The notes under the pieces were generated by a model. That model did not search any database. It saw only the letters and a program-made list of their open reading frames with translations, and was not told the origin of the DNA. A stretch of DNA of 64,000 nt from Phymorhynchus buccinoides (Eukaryota; Mollusca; Gastropoda; Neogastropoda; Raphitomidae), in the NCBI GenBank assembly GCA_017654935.2, contig CM065680.1, positions 32,201,354-32,265,353 on the forward strand, in the 5' to 3' direction. The position numbers were made by a program, and so were the translations under genes. Shown here piece after piece: positions 43,321-56,002 of this stretch. Positions within the stretch are counted from its first letter, which is position 1; each line of letters begins with the position of its first letter.

Positions 43321-44810
43321 ATAATTATCAACTTCTTGTAATGGCTTTTGCCTCCTGTGGTTCAGTTCAAAACGGAGCTTGTCACACAGTCAACATCTAT
43401 TTCATGTACTATGGCTCCGCATCTGCTGGACAGAATGGAAGACTAGGCCCAGCCTAAATTATTTTCCTGGTAAAATAAAGTTTCTGAGTCTGAGTATATA
43501 ATCTGCACATTCCTACTTGTCCCTTCCTTCAAATTAAATTTTCGCAATTCATATTTGCTTTTATTTGTACCGATATTGAACAGACTTGCTTTTATTTGTA
43601 CGCATATTGAAAACAATTACCTCGAGTACCTATACTGAAAAACAAAAACGAATGTGAACACACAAGTATTCGACTAGTTAGTTGTGCCAATATGGAGATA
43701 ACTTCAGAACAAACCCTAATGAAGGGTATCTAATTACATTTTTTTCGGTTGATCAGCAGATTAAATGACAATACTGGACAATTACTAATTAAATCAATAA
43801 ATGAATGAAACAGCAGTCAAATTCATACATTAGTAGTACATGGCATATTTTTCAGTCATGCTTGACATATAAAACATGAACCTGCTCATTCATCAAAACA
43901 AAACAAAAACGATTTACCAACAAATTAAAATGGATAATGAGCATGATGAAAGTGTTTGCTTCTGGCAGTGACAGACCTGTTTACCCGTATAATGAACAAC
44001 CTGGAATTTGCCACAGAAAAACCTGGAATTTGAGAAAGAAAAAACAGAATTCACATCGCAATGTCGCCTATGCCGCCATGTGAAATTTTGAAGCACACAT
44101 TGTAGTACTTGCAGTGTGCATGCTCGTCTCCCAAACGCGAACTTGTTATTCTTGGCATTTTCAAATACTTTTGAGAAAACTTCTGCTTCACTTTTGGCCG
44201 TTTCACCCTATCACTGCTGTTGTTTGTCGAAGATTTCTGGCACTTGCCGCCTGCGGTTGACTAGCCTGATGACATGTTTGGCGCAAAACTACAACCCTTG
44301 CGTCTTTTCATACAAACGGAAACAAATAATAGACGGTTTTTTTTAAATCCCGGAATTTTCAGTGTTCATCCGGAATTTATTATTTTACCCAGAATTAAAA
44401 AGGGGTTAAAATAACATGATCTCGACTTTTGCATATATTTTACATTCATTTGTTACTTATAGATAGAATGCTTGGAAAATATATTGGGGCTTCACAAACA
44501 CAAAAACATTTGTTTCACACAATTCACTTACTGGTTCAAAAAGTATCATTCAAACATTTTCATGACAAATTTAAGAAATGATAGACAAGAACAAATTTGG
44601 AACACAGCTCACTACCATTTAAAGAGATCAAGTCAAGATCCTGCTTTGGAGTTGTTTGTTTTCAAAGTATGTACAGAAGGCAAGAGGTGAAAGTTTATAT
44701 ACAAAGAGCTGCAAAATATGTCAGTAGCAACACATAAATACTGATTATTGAGGCGACAAAATGTACAATGACTTCTGATGAATGTTGACAGTTCCAGCTG
44801 AGGATACAAA
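43321..44810. other. intergenic 3' of TK2; repeat tail at 43430-43500
   Basis: 43430-43495 ends 'gactaggcccagcctaaatt', 'ttcctggtaaaataaag', a retroposon-like 3' end. No gene is seen in the rest. A minus-strand AATAAA at 44376-44381 is a possible but distant TK2 polyadenylation signal. Confidence 0.4.
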
Positions 44811-44894
44811 TCATACACAGCCGCACAGAATCTCTCGCCGGTGCGTTTCATACAGCTGTTTCATCTCGCTGTATTCCTTGTTTGCATCCAGCAC
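44811..44894 (-). CDS. TK2: TK2 exon 10 (stop)
   Basis: 84 nt. The acceptor is 'gaatgtctgcag'. VLDANKEYSEMKQLYETHRR, then EILCGCV and TGA. Confidence 0.93.
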   Translation of the reverse strand: MLDANKEYSEMKQLYETHRREILCGCV

Positions 44895-47800
44895 CTGCAG
44901 ACATTCACATTAGAAATCACATTACTTTTGTTTAAAAAAACTAAGACGTCGGAATTTAAATTCTATGCCAATAGGAATTGTTCGGAAATAATTAAGGGGA
45001 GTAATTTCATGGTGTGTGCGAGAGATCTTGCCTAATTCAATCGGTCAAACCAGGGAAGTTACTCTACCATCAGGTAGATCCCCAGCTCTCGCCTCATGTG
45101 TTTGAGCAGACATGCAGCACTTAGAACACTGCGTCATTCTAAATTTGAAAATGATGTCATTTATATTTTTACATCACATTTTGCAAGTTTGATCAGTTTG
45201 TGGCCACTGGCCACGCTTAATTTTTCTTTAAAAAAATTTGGCAAGCAGCTGACTCGCATCCTACGGTTTCAAGCTTTGATGCCATTGTTGCTATGGTATT
45301 TGACCGAGTAATGGAGGTAAACAACTATTTTCAAAGTGCTCTCCCCTAGTTTTTACCAAAAAAATCGTCTATTCACAATCAAGTTTCCAAATTGGTCAAT
45401 ATAGGCATTTTCTTAAGTACAAACTTTACAAACAAAGCTAAGGCATGACATGGGCAAGCTGGGGTAGGGACAAACCAGGAAGAGGAGGAAGGGGGGGGCC
45501 GCTGAAGTTTTTAAAAACCTGATCTGCAGACAAGGAAAACAACTGAATTTATGCACAATGTGAAGAGAAGCATACAATTACAAAGGACAGGAGATGGATA
45601 AAAGGCATTAATATTGTGATAAACTCAAGGCATGTGAAAGGATCAGGCAGAGAGATAGCAATGAATTATGTGAAGCATTCTTCTTTTTCTCGTTTCTCAT
45701 TTTCTTAACACCGGTAATACAAATCTTAGTGTTACTAATGGCTTGTATTGTTGTAAACGATGGCTACTTAGATTGACTTAGAACAACTTACAAAGACAGG
45801 GGCTGAAGGCTTGAAATGTTTCTGCTCTATCAACCATTCTTCGTGCAGCTGGTGAAGGTCTTCGATTAGCGACTGCAAATTCAACAGTTTAATCAGTCAT
45901 CACGATTGATGCAAGCAATCACAGGAAAGTTAATAAATTCCAAGCAAATAAGCAAACATGTTTGTTTTCGGTTGGGCTTTTTTCCAGTGACACCTTATTA
46001 CAACATAACAGACAGGCTAACAGTTTTTTTCTGAAACCAAATTGATTCACTGGCAGGTTGAACATGCAATTTGCCCTTCCATCTGACAGAAAAGCAAGAC
46101 TTTGTATCTTTGCTACCTACACAAAACCTTAAACATGTAACTAAAAGAACACACTTCATTCAGGCCTTGAAAATGTTGAAACATAAGGACTGGACACTGT
46201 TATCAAAACAACAACAATCTGATGCAAATAATCACAAGCTTACTGACAACTTGATTTGTAAAATAAAAGACAGAATTCTCTATTCTTGACACAATCAAGG
46301 AATTATAAACCAACTTAACTCCAAATGACAGAAAAATATAGATAAAATTTTAAATTGCTACAAATTATTCAAGAAAATAGATCATACAAGTATATATTTC
46401 ATGATCTTTTATTTTAAGGTGCATAAATTTAGCAGCAAATGTGTAAAATAAAGTGTGCAGGTAAGATGGAGCACATATGATTTTTTTTAAAGACTGCCAG
46501 TGTGTGCATTTCAGTAGAAAGAGGCATAGAAAGAAAGGGAGAAATTGTCTTACATATGGCACAAGACGCTCCTCTTTACGACTGCGTTTCTGGATTCTTT
46601 CATAGCACACCTTTGGGTCAGCTCTCACGTACACTGTCAGCAGATAAAGGGAAAACATCAACGAAAAGTTAACATCAAACTAAAATACTGAACAATGAAG
46701 TTTGGGCCTAAATCAAAAGCCCATAGCCATAAAAAAAATCCCCAATTATTTCAACAATATTTTTTTCTTTCTTGGGAGTAATAGACGTTACTCTCCAATA
46801 AAAGGTCATTACTTGTGTCTTTTTTTGTTGTTATTGAGAATTCTTACATCTAAAATAGGGCTGGCCAAACTAAACAAAATTAACTAGCCCTCTGGGCGAG
46901 TAACTTAAAAAAATGTACACGCCCGAACACATTTTCATTAGCCCAAAGAAAACAACAAAAATCCCTGAAGACACACATGTGCACACACACACATACAGGG
47001 AAGAGGGAAGGAGAGGGAGGAAGAGAAGGGAAAGGAGAGAGGAAAACAAGACAAAAAGAGTGGGAAAGAAAGGAGAGAAGTAAAGAGAAATTATTTGAGA
47101 TAGGTGGAGATGAGAGGTGGGGGAAAGATTGAAGGGGGAGGAGACTGAGGTTGCCTTTCCTTTCTTTTCAGTACCAGTGATGGCATGTTGTTATCTTAGC
47201 AGACAGCTGAGCTTGCTTTGATTGAACTTTGGTTACATGGAAGGATAAGATGGTGTGGGAAGACTCAGTGGTAAAACAAGATGGCAACATCATGTAAACA
47301 CCCCTCACACATATACCCACAGACCTCACTACACACACGAATAACAGTATTCAAGGGAGCTAATTCTTGATCATCGAGCTAATTCTTGATCATTGTGCTA
47401 TTGTGTTTTATTTTTTTAATTCCTGTATCTGTATGGTAATACTGAGAAATTAAATATTTTACAAGAAAAGTTCCCCTGAAGTCAGAGTATGGCCACCCAT
47501 GTGGCGGGGCCCTTTAAAAGCAGCCATATACGTAATCTTCCCATCTGAGGCTATGCAAAATGTTCACATGGCACTGGGTGTGTCCCCAGAGTGTTTAAGC
47601 TGGGGAACGAAAACAAGAAAAGTTGTTAGGTGACACCTGTTCACTATACCTACTTTGGCTTAAATCCATCCATTAATTTTGAAATAATCAGTGTCTTTTT
47701 AATATGCAAACATTTCTGACTGGGATTACGTTGACATGGCTTGTCGTTCTGTGAATCTGACATTGTGTGAAGCATCTGCAAGGTCTAAAGAATGACTGTA

Positions 47801-50800
47801 CCAAGTTTAATTAAGATCGGTTCATTGGGTTAGGCGTTATGGACTGGAACACATTTTGGTCACGCACACACAGCCCTTGTTCCCATTCCAATGTATTCCC
47901 GTTCTGTAAGAACTGGGAGTACAAAAAAACAGGGCCAATGCAGTACTGAAATTACCGATGAGATCCACGTCTGCTTTCTGTGACTTGACCAGCCAGTCAA
48001 ACCAGTTGGTGAGGATGGCATACTCCATTCCGTTGATGATGTTGCTGTACCAAACAAAAATGAAACAATCACTCAAACATAATACCATGGGTGCAACTAC
48101 ACAAAATGGAAAACCCTGAAAGGCCGGGGCCCAGGGGTAATGTTCCCCTGCAGCTGAACCAAAAATTGATTTATGGAGGTATTTTAGTCTACTTTTTCCA
48201 CAATTTATACAAATGCTTATTTTAAAGTGTTTGAAAAAATAAAGTAGACACACAAAGATCTTGTTTGAGAAAAAAAATTAAAAAATGGGAAGTGTTTATT
48301 TTCCATTCATTTTCTTGTTGCATGTGCACGCGCACACACAAACATGTGCACACATTAAACAAAAAAACAGTACACCATATAAGTGGCCCATCAATTTGAA
48401 AATTGTCCCCTCATTGTGTACAACCAGGGGTCATGTGACCCATGAAGTCTGAAAACAATCTGAAGCTCTGAATGCATGTGAATTTGTGAGCAATCCACAA
48501 TAGCAAAATAAAGATGATTTATTAAACTGTTAAGACTGCAAAGTTCTTGTACAGGTTTGATCAAGAACAAAAACATAACTTTTCATGGACTTTAAAAATA
48601 AAATCCAAGGACCATAATCAAGTTTTACAATAATTCTCCATGTCTCAAATCCTGCCATTGAAATGGAATCGAAGTCCAAACCGTGCTGACAGAAAGAATT
48701 GAAATATAATGAAGTTAAAAGCTGGGAAGGGAAAACAATTCTAGTAGCAGACTTAAACAAGTCGTAGAACAGTCATCTATGATCAAGAGTAAAAATTGAA
48801 AATGCAGACACTGAGTTTGCTTTTTGTCCCCTACTTAGGTTTTCCACTAGTTGATCTTTGTGAACTTGTACTGCAGAATCAAAACCTGTCAATTTCATAT
48901 TAAGAATCAGAGAATTTAACAAACTCCATTGCTGTCATGATTAAGCAATGGAAATGGTTGGTTTGTACAACTACAAGGTACAACAAATATTTTATCATAA
49001 TTATGATAGTATGGGCAAGAATATCCATACATTTTTTTAGATTACCCAATAAAGCATTTTATTTTAAATGGGTAGCACACACACACACAAAAGTTGCTGA
49101 TGGCCTTACTTTCTGTAATCGTTCTCCACAAAGCAGTATCTTGTGCTGAAGAGAGATCGTTCCAACAGCTTGATCGGTTTTGTCTGCAGAAAGAATATGT
49201 AAGACGATAGTCAAGTTTTATTCAAATGTGTTTAAAATTGATGTCTTTATTTTTGCATGTTAAACAAACCACCCCTCAAATACACACGGAAATGTTAAAA
49301 TCAGAATCAACTTTTATTCTATTAACTCAAACTGTAAAAGTAACTTGCAAAATACAGCATGACCATTGAACATTACAAAACAGGTAGCTGAAACTCTTGG
49401 CAATTTGTTCGCATGAAGTAATAATTGAAGTTAAATAACAATAATAATACCCCATAGACTTTAATACACAAAATCAAAAAAAATTCAAATTTCAGAAGAG
49501 CTAAGCTTATGTGCTTAAGCAATGATCATCATTATCAGAAGCAAAATCCCATAAGTTTGTCATGCTCACAATTCATGATTGCAGTTGACTTACATGCTGT
49601 TTCATATGCATCTGGACACGCGTTAGCTGAGCATACATGTTGAAGGAAAAGCTCCACCGTTTGGGGTCTTGATACAGCAACTCCTGCACATATTTAAAAA
49701 AGCTTTGAATCATACTATAATTATTAGGCTTCCGAAAGAAAAGAAAACCACACTAAAAATGAGTAAAATTCCATGGTCCAAGAGCATGTGTCATCACGTA
49801 CGCTTTTGCTTCATCCCTTGAAAAATACTGATTATAAAAAAAATAATGCATATCTAATGTCTGGCAGAAATGTGAGGACATAATATCCTGTTCAGTATGT
49901 ACATAAAGTCAAACTTCAGAAGTTTTTTTCTTTTCATCAATAAAGAATTAAAAAATTCCATCCATGCGAACGAAAATTAGGAATATTAATTTCTTGGTCC
50001 AATATTTAAGCATAATAACACAACATTCATTCAAATGACAAACAAGGTTTTCTTTTCCTGATGTTTCGGCAATTGTCTTCCTCTGGGTTTTTTAAATAAG
50101 AAGTTAAAATTTTATTTTTGTTATAGAAAATAATGAAATCAAGGGTACTTCCTTGATACTTACCAGTGCATTGTGTTTCCCTTGTATGCTGGTCCACTGT
50201 TCAATGGGTTCCCGCAAAGCCTTCAAGAATGCAAATTATACAGCAAAAATTAATGTATGTACATACAGGGTTTCAGATTGTTTTCAAACTTCATGCAGGG
50301 CTTCTGAAAACGCAGACTGTGCGTATTTACGCATTAGAGCTCTCAAATCACCCCCATGTCAAGCCATGCTTGAGATTTACCCTTTAAAATCTCAAGTAGG
50401 GGGTGAGGTGATGCATTAAAACGATGGTTTATGCGTTAACACAGCCGCCAATTTTCAGTATTAAAAGATAACGAAGTTGCTCATTTCAATAGTCTGCTAC
50501 TGAGTGCTAGGCCAAATTTCAGTACTGCCACAAAGGAGTCGCTAACCTAGATCTAATATTCTTAAAAGATCTTGCAGAAACTGCCAGAACGCAATAAACA
50601 ACGAAAACTCATTGTCCATTGGCAGTCCCTTTTCTCAAAATCCAATAACATCGTTCCAAACACTTGATATTCCTTTCGTCAACATACCGCACCAGTCTGG
50701 CAAGTAAAGAAAACTTGAAGACAAAGAAGAAAAAACAGGTTGTTCGTCAAAAACAAAAAACAAGCACCCCCAAAAAGTTATCAGTAGGCGTGTGAGTAAA

Positions 50801-53800
50801 GAGTGTTGTATTGTGTGCACATGCGCACGTGTGTCTGTATAAGTGCCATGTACTTGCATAGGAAGTAGGGTCTTGACCCTTTAAAATTTGAAACTGGGGG
50901 TGAAAATACCCCTTAAAACTGTAAACGGGGTGAGCGTACCCCTTAAGAGAAAGGAAAATCAGAAGCCCTGTCATGTGACCATGTTCAAATCTTCAGTCCA
51001 GTCCTGATGGCGAGGTCTGCTGTCTTTTGTGGCGCCTTTGTTGGTTCAAATAAAAGTACAAATGTCATAAACCAGACCTCCAAAAGTCAACACTTTTGAA
51101 CACTTTAGAATTACCATATTTTTCAGACTAAAAGGCACCCCCAACATTTATTTTTACACAAAATTCAGATTTTGTTATTATACTTCCTTACGAAATTGTT
51201 CGTCCCGCAAAACAAGGGGTCCCAGGGACTCCACTTACAGAATAGAGGGTCCTAGATGCGGGATAGAGGGTCCCAGTAGCATTGCGAATTCTAAAAAGAA
51301 TTTTTCTAGTGCATCCCTGGGACCTCCTGTACATTCTTTTAGAGGGCTTTCTAGAATTTTAGGACTTCATATACACCCAAATGGGGGTCCCTGGGACTCA
51401 GTCTGGGGAAAAAAAGTATCGCCTTATCCATAAAATATGGTATCTGAAAGCCAGGGACAAATGCTTACTTCAACAGTTGGTGATTCTTTGAAGTACTCAA
51501 GCAGGGTAGTCTTCCCACTGCCTATGTTTCCTTCAATAGATACCTGCAATGATGACATAAAAGTGGCTCAGCTCGTTTTTCTCTCATGTACATTTTATAT
51601 AATTTATTTTAAAGCTGCCATCTGTTTCAGTTGCTTTGAATTAAAAAACAACCTTTTAACAAGTGTAAGTAACAATTAATTGGTACATTTATTGAAACTA
51701 GAAATTATAGCACCCACCAACAATATTTTGTGGAAATACTGCATATTTCTATTGCAATCAAATAAAAAAAAGAGGATATATATGCTGACAATTTCGACAT
51801 TAAGGGAGATAATTTGATGAGGGAAAATGAGAGCTAAGCAAGTTGCTTTTTCTGTCAACAGATTACTATCCTTCGGCGAAAATGTCAATTTTGTAAAAAA
51901 AAGAAAGACGAGAATTCAGATATTAGATGAAGATATAACAAAGAAACATTGTGTGATTGCTGGAAAGACAGGGTTGGAGAGAAATTGAATGAACGAAGGA
52001 TTTATGATGCCAGGAATAAGACAGGATTAATCGAAGAAAAAAACTAAGTAAAAAAACAAAAACAACTAAAAATGGAGGGGGAAAAGACAAAAAATGGAGG
52101 GGGAAGGGGCAAAAGACAGAAGTGGAATAAAGGCTTAGTTCACAGAAAATGACTATCATCGAAAGAATCAAGTGAGAATATATTACAATGATTGATAACA
52201 CAGTTTGATAGAACTGTTAAGACTTAAGGAAACAGAACAAGTAAAAATATCCTGGCTACATAAGTATTACATATTTCATTTATAACCATACAGTATTGTA
52301 CTTACATACAATAACAGTTAACACACACAAAATTCTGAGCATTTCCGGCTTTATTTTATAATTTATATTATTATTATTATTATTATTATATTACAATTGT
52401 TGAAAGTAAAAAAAGTTTGAAAAACATGTACAAAGAAAACATGGATATGGCCTTCACAAAATCTAAAAGGGAAATAAAAAATGCTTACTGTGAATCTGTT
52501 TTTCTCTCCAAAAGAAAGATCATCAATGTTGAATGACAGGTCCTTATCACTGATGAAACCAGAATCTCTCTCGTTGAAAGATGTATCAATGTTATCTTGA
52601 CCTGAAAAAATATATAATAAATTATATATGATAAAAAAGCACCAGTCTGTCCTCCAAAAGGTCAAGAAAAGGTGGCCAGAGATCCCAACTGGCAGCAATC
52701 TACATTTAGTACTGTAATTGTAAAACAAAAACTGATTCATGAATGCGATTGGCAAAGTTCAACTCCTCAAGACATAATTTATTCACCTTCTTTCCAACAA
52801 ATTACTGTAATTTTGTGAACTTTAAGCCGAAACTTTCCCCCCCTGAGCCTCATAAGATATTTTATTAATTTAAAGAATTAGAAATGTACAATGAAATCAG
52901 ATTTTTGTCATTTGTGTGAAATCTGGGGGCTGTGCCTGAGGTGTGCTTGTTTTGTAGTCCGAAAAATGTGTATAGCATCCAACAGGCCAAGGCCCATATA
53001 TTTTCTTTCTTTCCTTCATAAAAAGAGATTAACGAGGCCCATATTATTTTCAGAAATGTCATTAAGAAAATGTATTTGATTAAAAATTTGACTTGAGGGA
53101 GTTGCTTCCCCTGAGCATAGCCTGAAGCAGTGCCATAACCGCAATCAAAGTTCAAGCGCTCGTACAGCAAGAAATGAAGCATTGTCTGACTTCGCCTTTA
53201 TACAACAGAAAAGCAACAACAAAAAACTACATTATTTTCCAGCCTACTTCGCGAACAATAGTTGCAACATCGCTTTGCAGCAGACTATTAATGGAAAATG
53301 GCCGCCAGTTGCTGACATCGGCCCAGTATGCAAATGAACTTTCACTCCTTCGGAAACTTCTATTAATATCGTCCAATGAAAACTGGCGTCGATCCTGCGA
53401 ACAGCTTTCTGTCAATAATTTTTGGGTCCCGGTATAATAATCTGTGTTGAAGTCTTTTTAACTAAAAATATTGGCTATATAGATCTCAAAATAAAATTTC
53501 AATCCCTTCAATTTTGACCTTTAAGCGATTTTTACTGTATTATACGTAAAAGAAGATGTTAATGATGTTATGATATACACAGGGGTCGCGCTAACGCATG
53601 TTTCTTGCGTACTTGACGCGTTTTAAAAATCGCTGACGCATTTTTATGGCGTTTACGCGTAATCCGTATGCAAAATGACGTCCGCTCAAAATCGCATCTA
53701 AGTCTAGATGGTGAATCAGACTTTAGAAGTCCTACGGTCCCTACACGTATAGTGGTTCTGCTACACCAAACATTGGAACAGACTATAGAAAAGTGCCACT

Positions 53801-55969
53801 GCTTTCAGAGGAGGTAAGTATTCCATCCTTTCTTTCATTAGTTATCCAGATTCCGTACAGTACTGCTGTGACGTAGGCGCATTGCAGTGTGGCAGGAAAA
53901 TCACTGTAAGCGCATTGGGGTGATCAACAGGGCTCGTGTCGACTTTGAGGATCGCCAAAAATGACTGGTTAGTGAATAAAAATGCATGTTTTTGTTGCTG
54001 GTCTTGTTTTCAGCTTAGATTTATCATTTTGTTCTTTGACGCGATTTTTTGCTTCCCTTACGCATTTTTTGGCCGACGTCGTGTAAGCAAAACGCGTTTT
54101 CAAAAACACTAGCGCGACCCCTGTATACAGTATATCATAACATCTTCTTGCATATAGCGTACTCCATCAACAATTTGATAATTATGACGCTTACGACGTG
54201 GCGGGGGGTTTCCAACTAAACAGTAGACTTGTGTAGAAGACTTGCTGCCCAGATGATCAGCTCATTGCGGGATCTTCAAATCATGGATCATGAAGGCGGA
54301 TGATTAGACTATTAATGCCAATGGAACAAGATCAAGATAAGGTAAACATGATCTCAGATAGATCAGATGGAAGTGTTCCTAACCTAATCCAGCATTAAAG
54401 CAATATTGTTGGAAATCAGTTACACATGATTTTAGACTTTAGATAGACAACTGATTTATTTTAGATCATAAAAAGTTCACAAAATACAATAAACAAAGAG
54501 AAGTTGCTTTACAAACTTGTTGGCCTACATTCTACTTTTTTTCTAGGCCTCTACTTTACTACTGGGTTAGTGTGGGTAATTGCGACATGTCGGCAATTGC
54601 GACACCCGTTCCGAACTTTCACTTTCAACACACTGTATCTTCAATACTTCTGGGCGAACACAGTTGCTCTAAAGTGCTTTCCGTGGGCTAATGAATATGC
54701 ATTTCCTTAAACCAATCAAAATGACCGAAAGCCTCGTACTATTTTTGTAACTAATGTAAGGGACTGGCTTTGCACGCCACTGTGTCTAAAGTGTCATCTG
54801 CTGCCAACTTTTTCATGAGAAGGAAACACACTGCTTCATTGTATTGGATCAGTGTGAAGTATAGCTTTACAGTGTGTGCTTTGCAATGCTATTTTTGGGT
54901 TACATAATTACAATAAGATCGTAGTTCATTTAAAATGTTTTGATGCATTTAAAAAAAAAAAATCACTGAAGTTACTGTCGCAAATGGACACACCAGGTTT
55001 GCTGGTGTGTGCATTTGCGACAGCCCTATTTGATTGCAATTTTCTTCATATAATCAGGTAAAGACCACTGCAATCAGTGTGTCTACGTGTTTCTGTATGT
55101 ATCTGCGTGTATTTGTGTCCGTTTGCAGTGACTAGTGCGTGTGTGACACAAACTATGTGTGTGAGAGCGTATGTGTGTTCATGCATGGGTTGGGTAGGGT
55201 CAGAAGTTACAACTGTATCAGGGTTTGCAGTAGCCTACATAGCACTGTCGTATTTGCACACACAGTCTGACGACGGTGACCAGTCAGATCGGCCTCGTGT
55301 CATTTCGGCCCCGCTTTTTGGGGGATCGTTTCGGCCTCGCCCTACGAGTCAAATCGGCCTCGTTTCCGTCCAACACATTCTCGTTTCCGACAGACTCGCC
55401 CTCGACATAATTATGTTTTTTGTGTGTATCTCTCTCTCTCTGTGTCTCAGTCTATCTCTCTTTATCTCTGTTCTGCTGCCTCTCTCTCTTTCTCTTTGTC
55501 TCTCTCTGTGTCTTTGTCTCTCTTTCTGTTTGTCTTAAATTTTTACCTCTGTGTGCCTTTATCTCTCCGTGTCTCTGTCTATCTTTCACGCTCTCTGCAT
55601 CAGTGTATGTCTCCGTCTCTCTCGTTCTCTCTTTACCCCCCCTCTCTCTCTCACTCGCGGTCACTATGTCTCTGTATGTCTTTGTTGATCTCTTTCTTTC
55701 TCTCTAGCTGTTTCCCTCTTTGACTATGTATATATATATCAATCTGTCTCTCGTTTTCAATCTTTCTGTATGTGTTTCTGTCTCTCTATCTATCTAAAAA
55801 GAGTTAACTATAAATTATAGTATAATCCCACCCCACCCCTGCCTGGCAAACATGAAATCATAGATGCTTTCTTGGTTTCTTTCTTAGATGGTTTCTTACT
55901 TAGGACATTGCAATTTTACACTTTCTATTGTCAGACTCAGCAAATGTGTGTGCACCCATGCACATACAT

Positions 55970-56002
<33 letters not shown>

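Larger units (their letters stand above)
46634..47955. other. TK2 intron 7
   Basis: Holds a ~150-bp polypurine tract (46999-47153), a tandem pair of 'gagctaattcttgatcat' at 47358-47395 and a dispersed repeat (47471-47615). No exon is expected, because the flanking exons join in phase. Confidence 0.6.

Noticed and set aside
53140..53182. MLHFLLYERLNFDC as the main TK2 start exon
   Set aside because: The phase fits, but the donor (gttatg) is weak and the peptide is not a clear mitochondrial leader; kept only as a possible alternative.
55077..55723. Overlapping 95-153 aa frames rich in Ser, Leu, Cys and Val
   Set aside because: Translations of CT/TCTG microsatellite sequence in TK2 intron 1.
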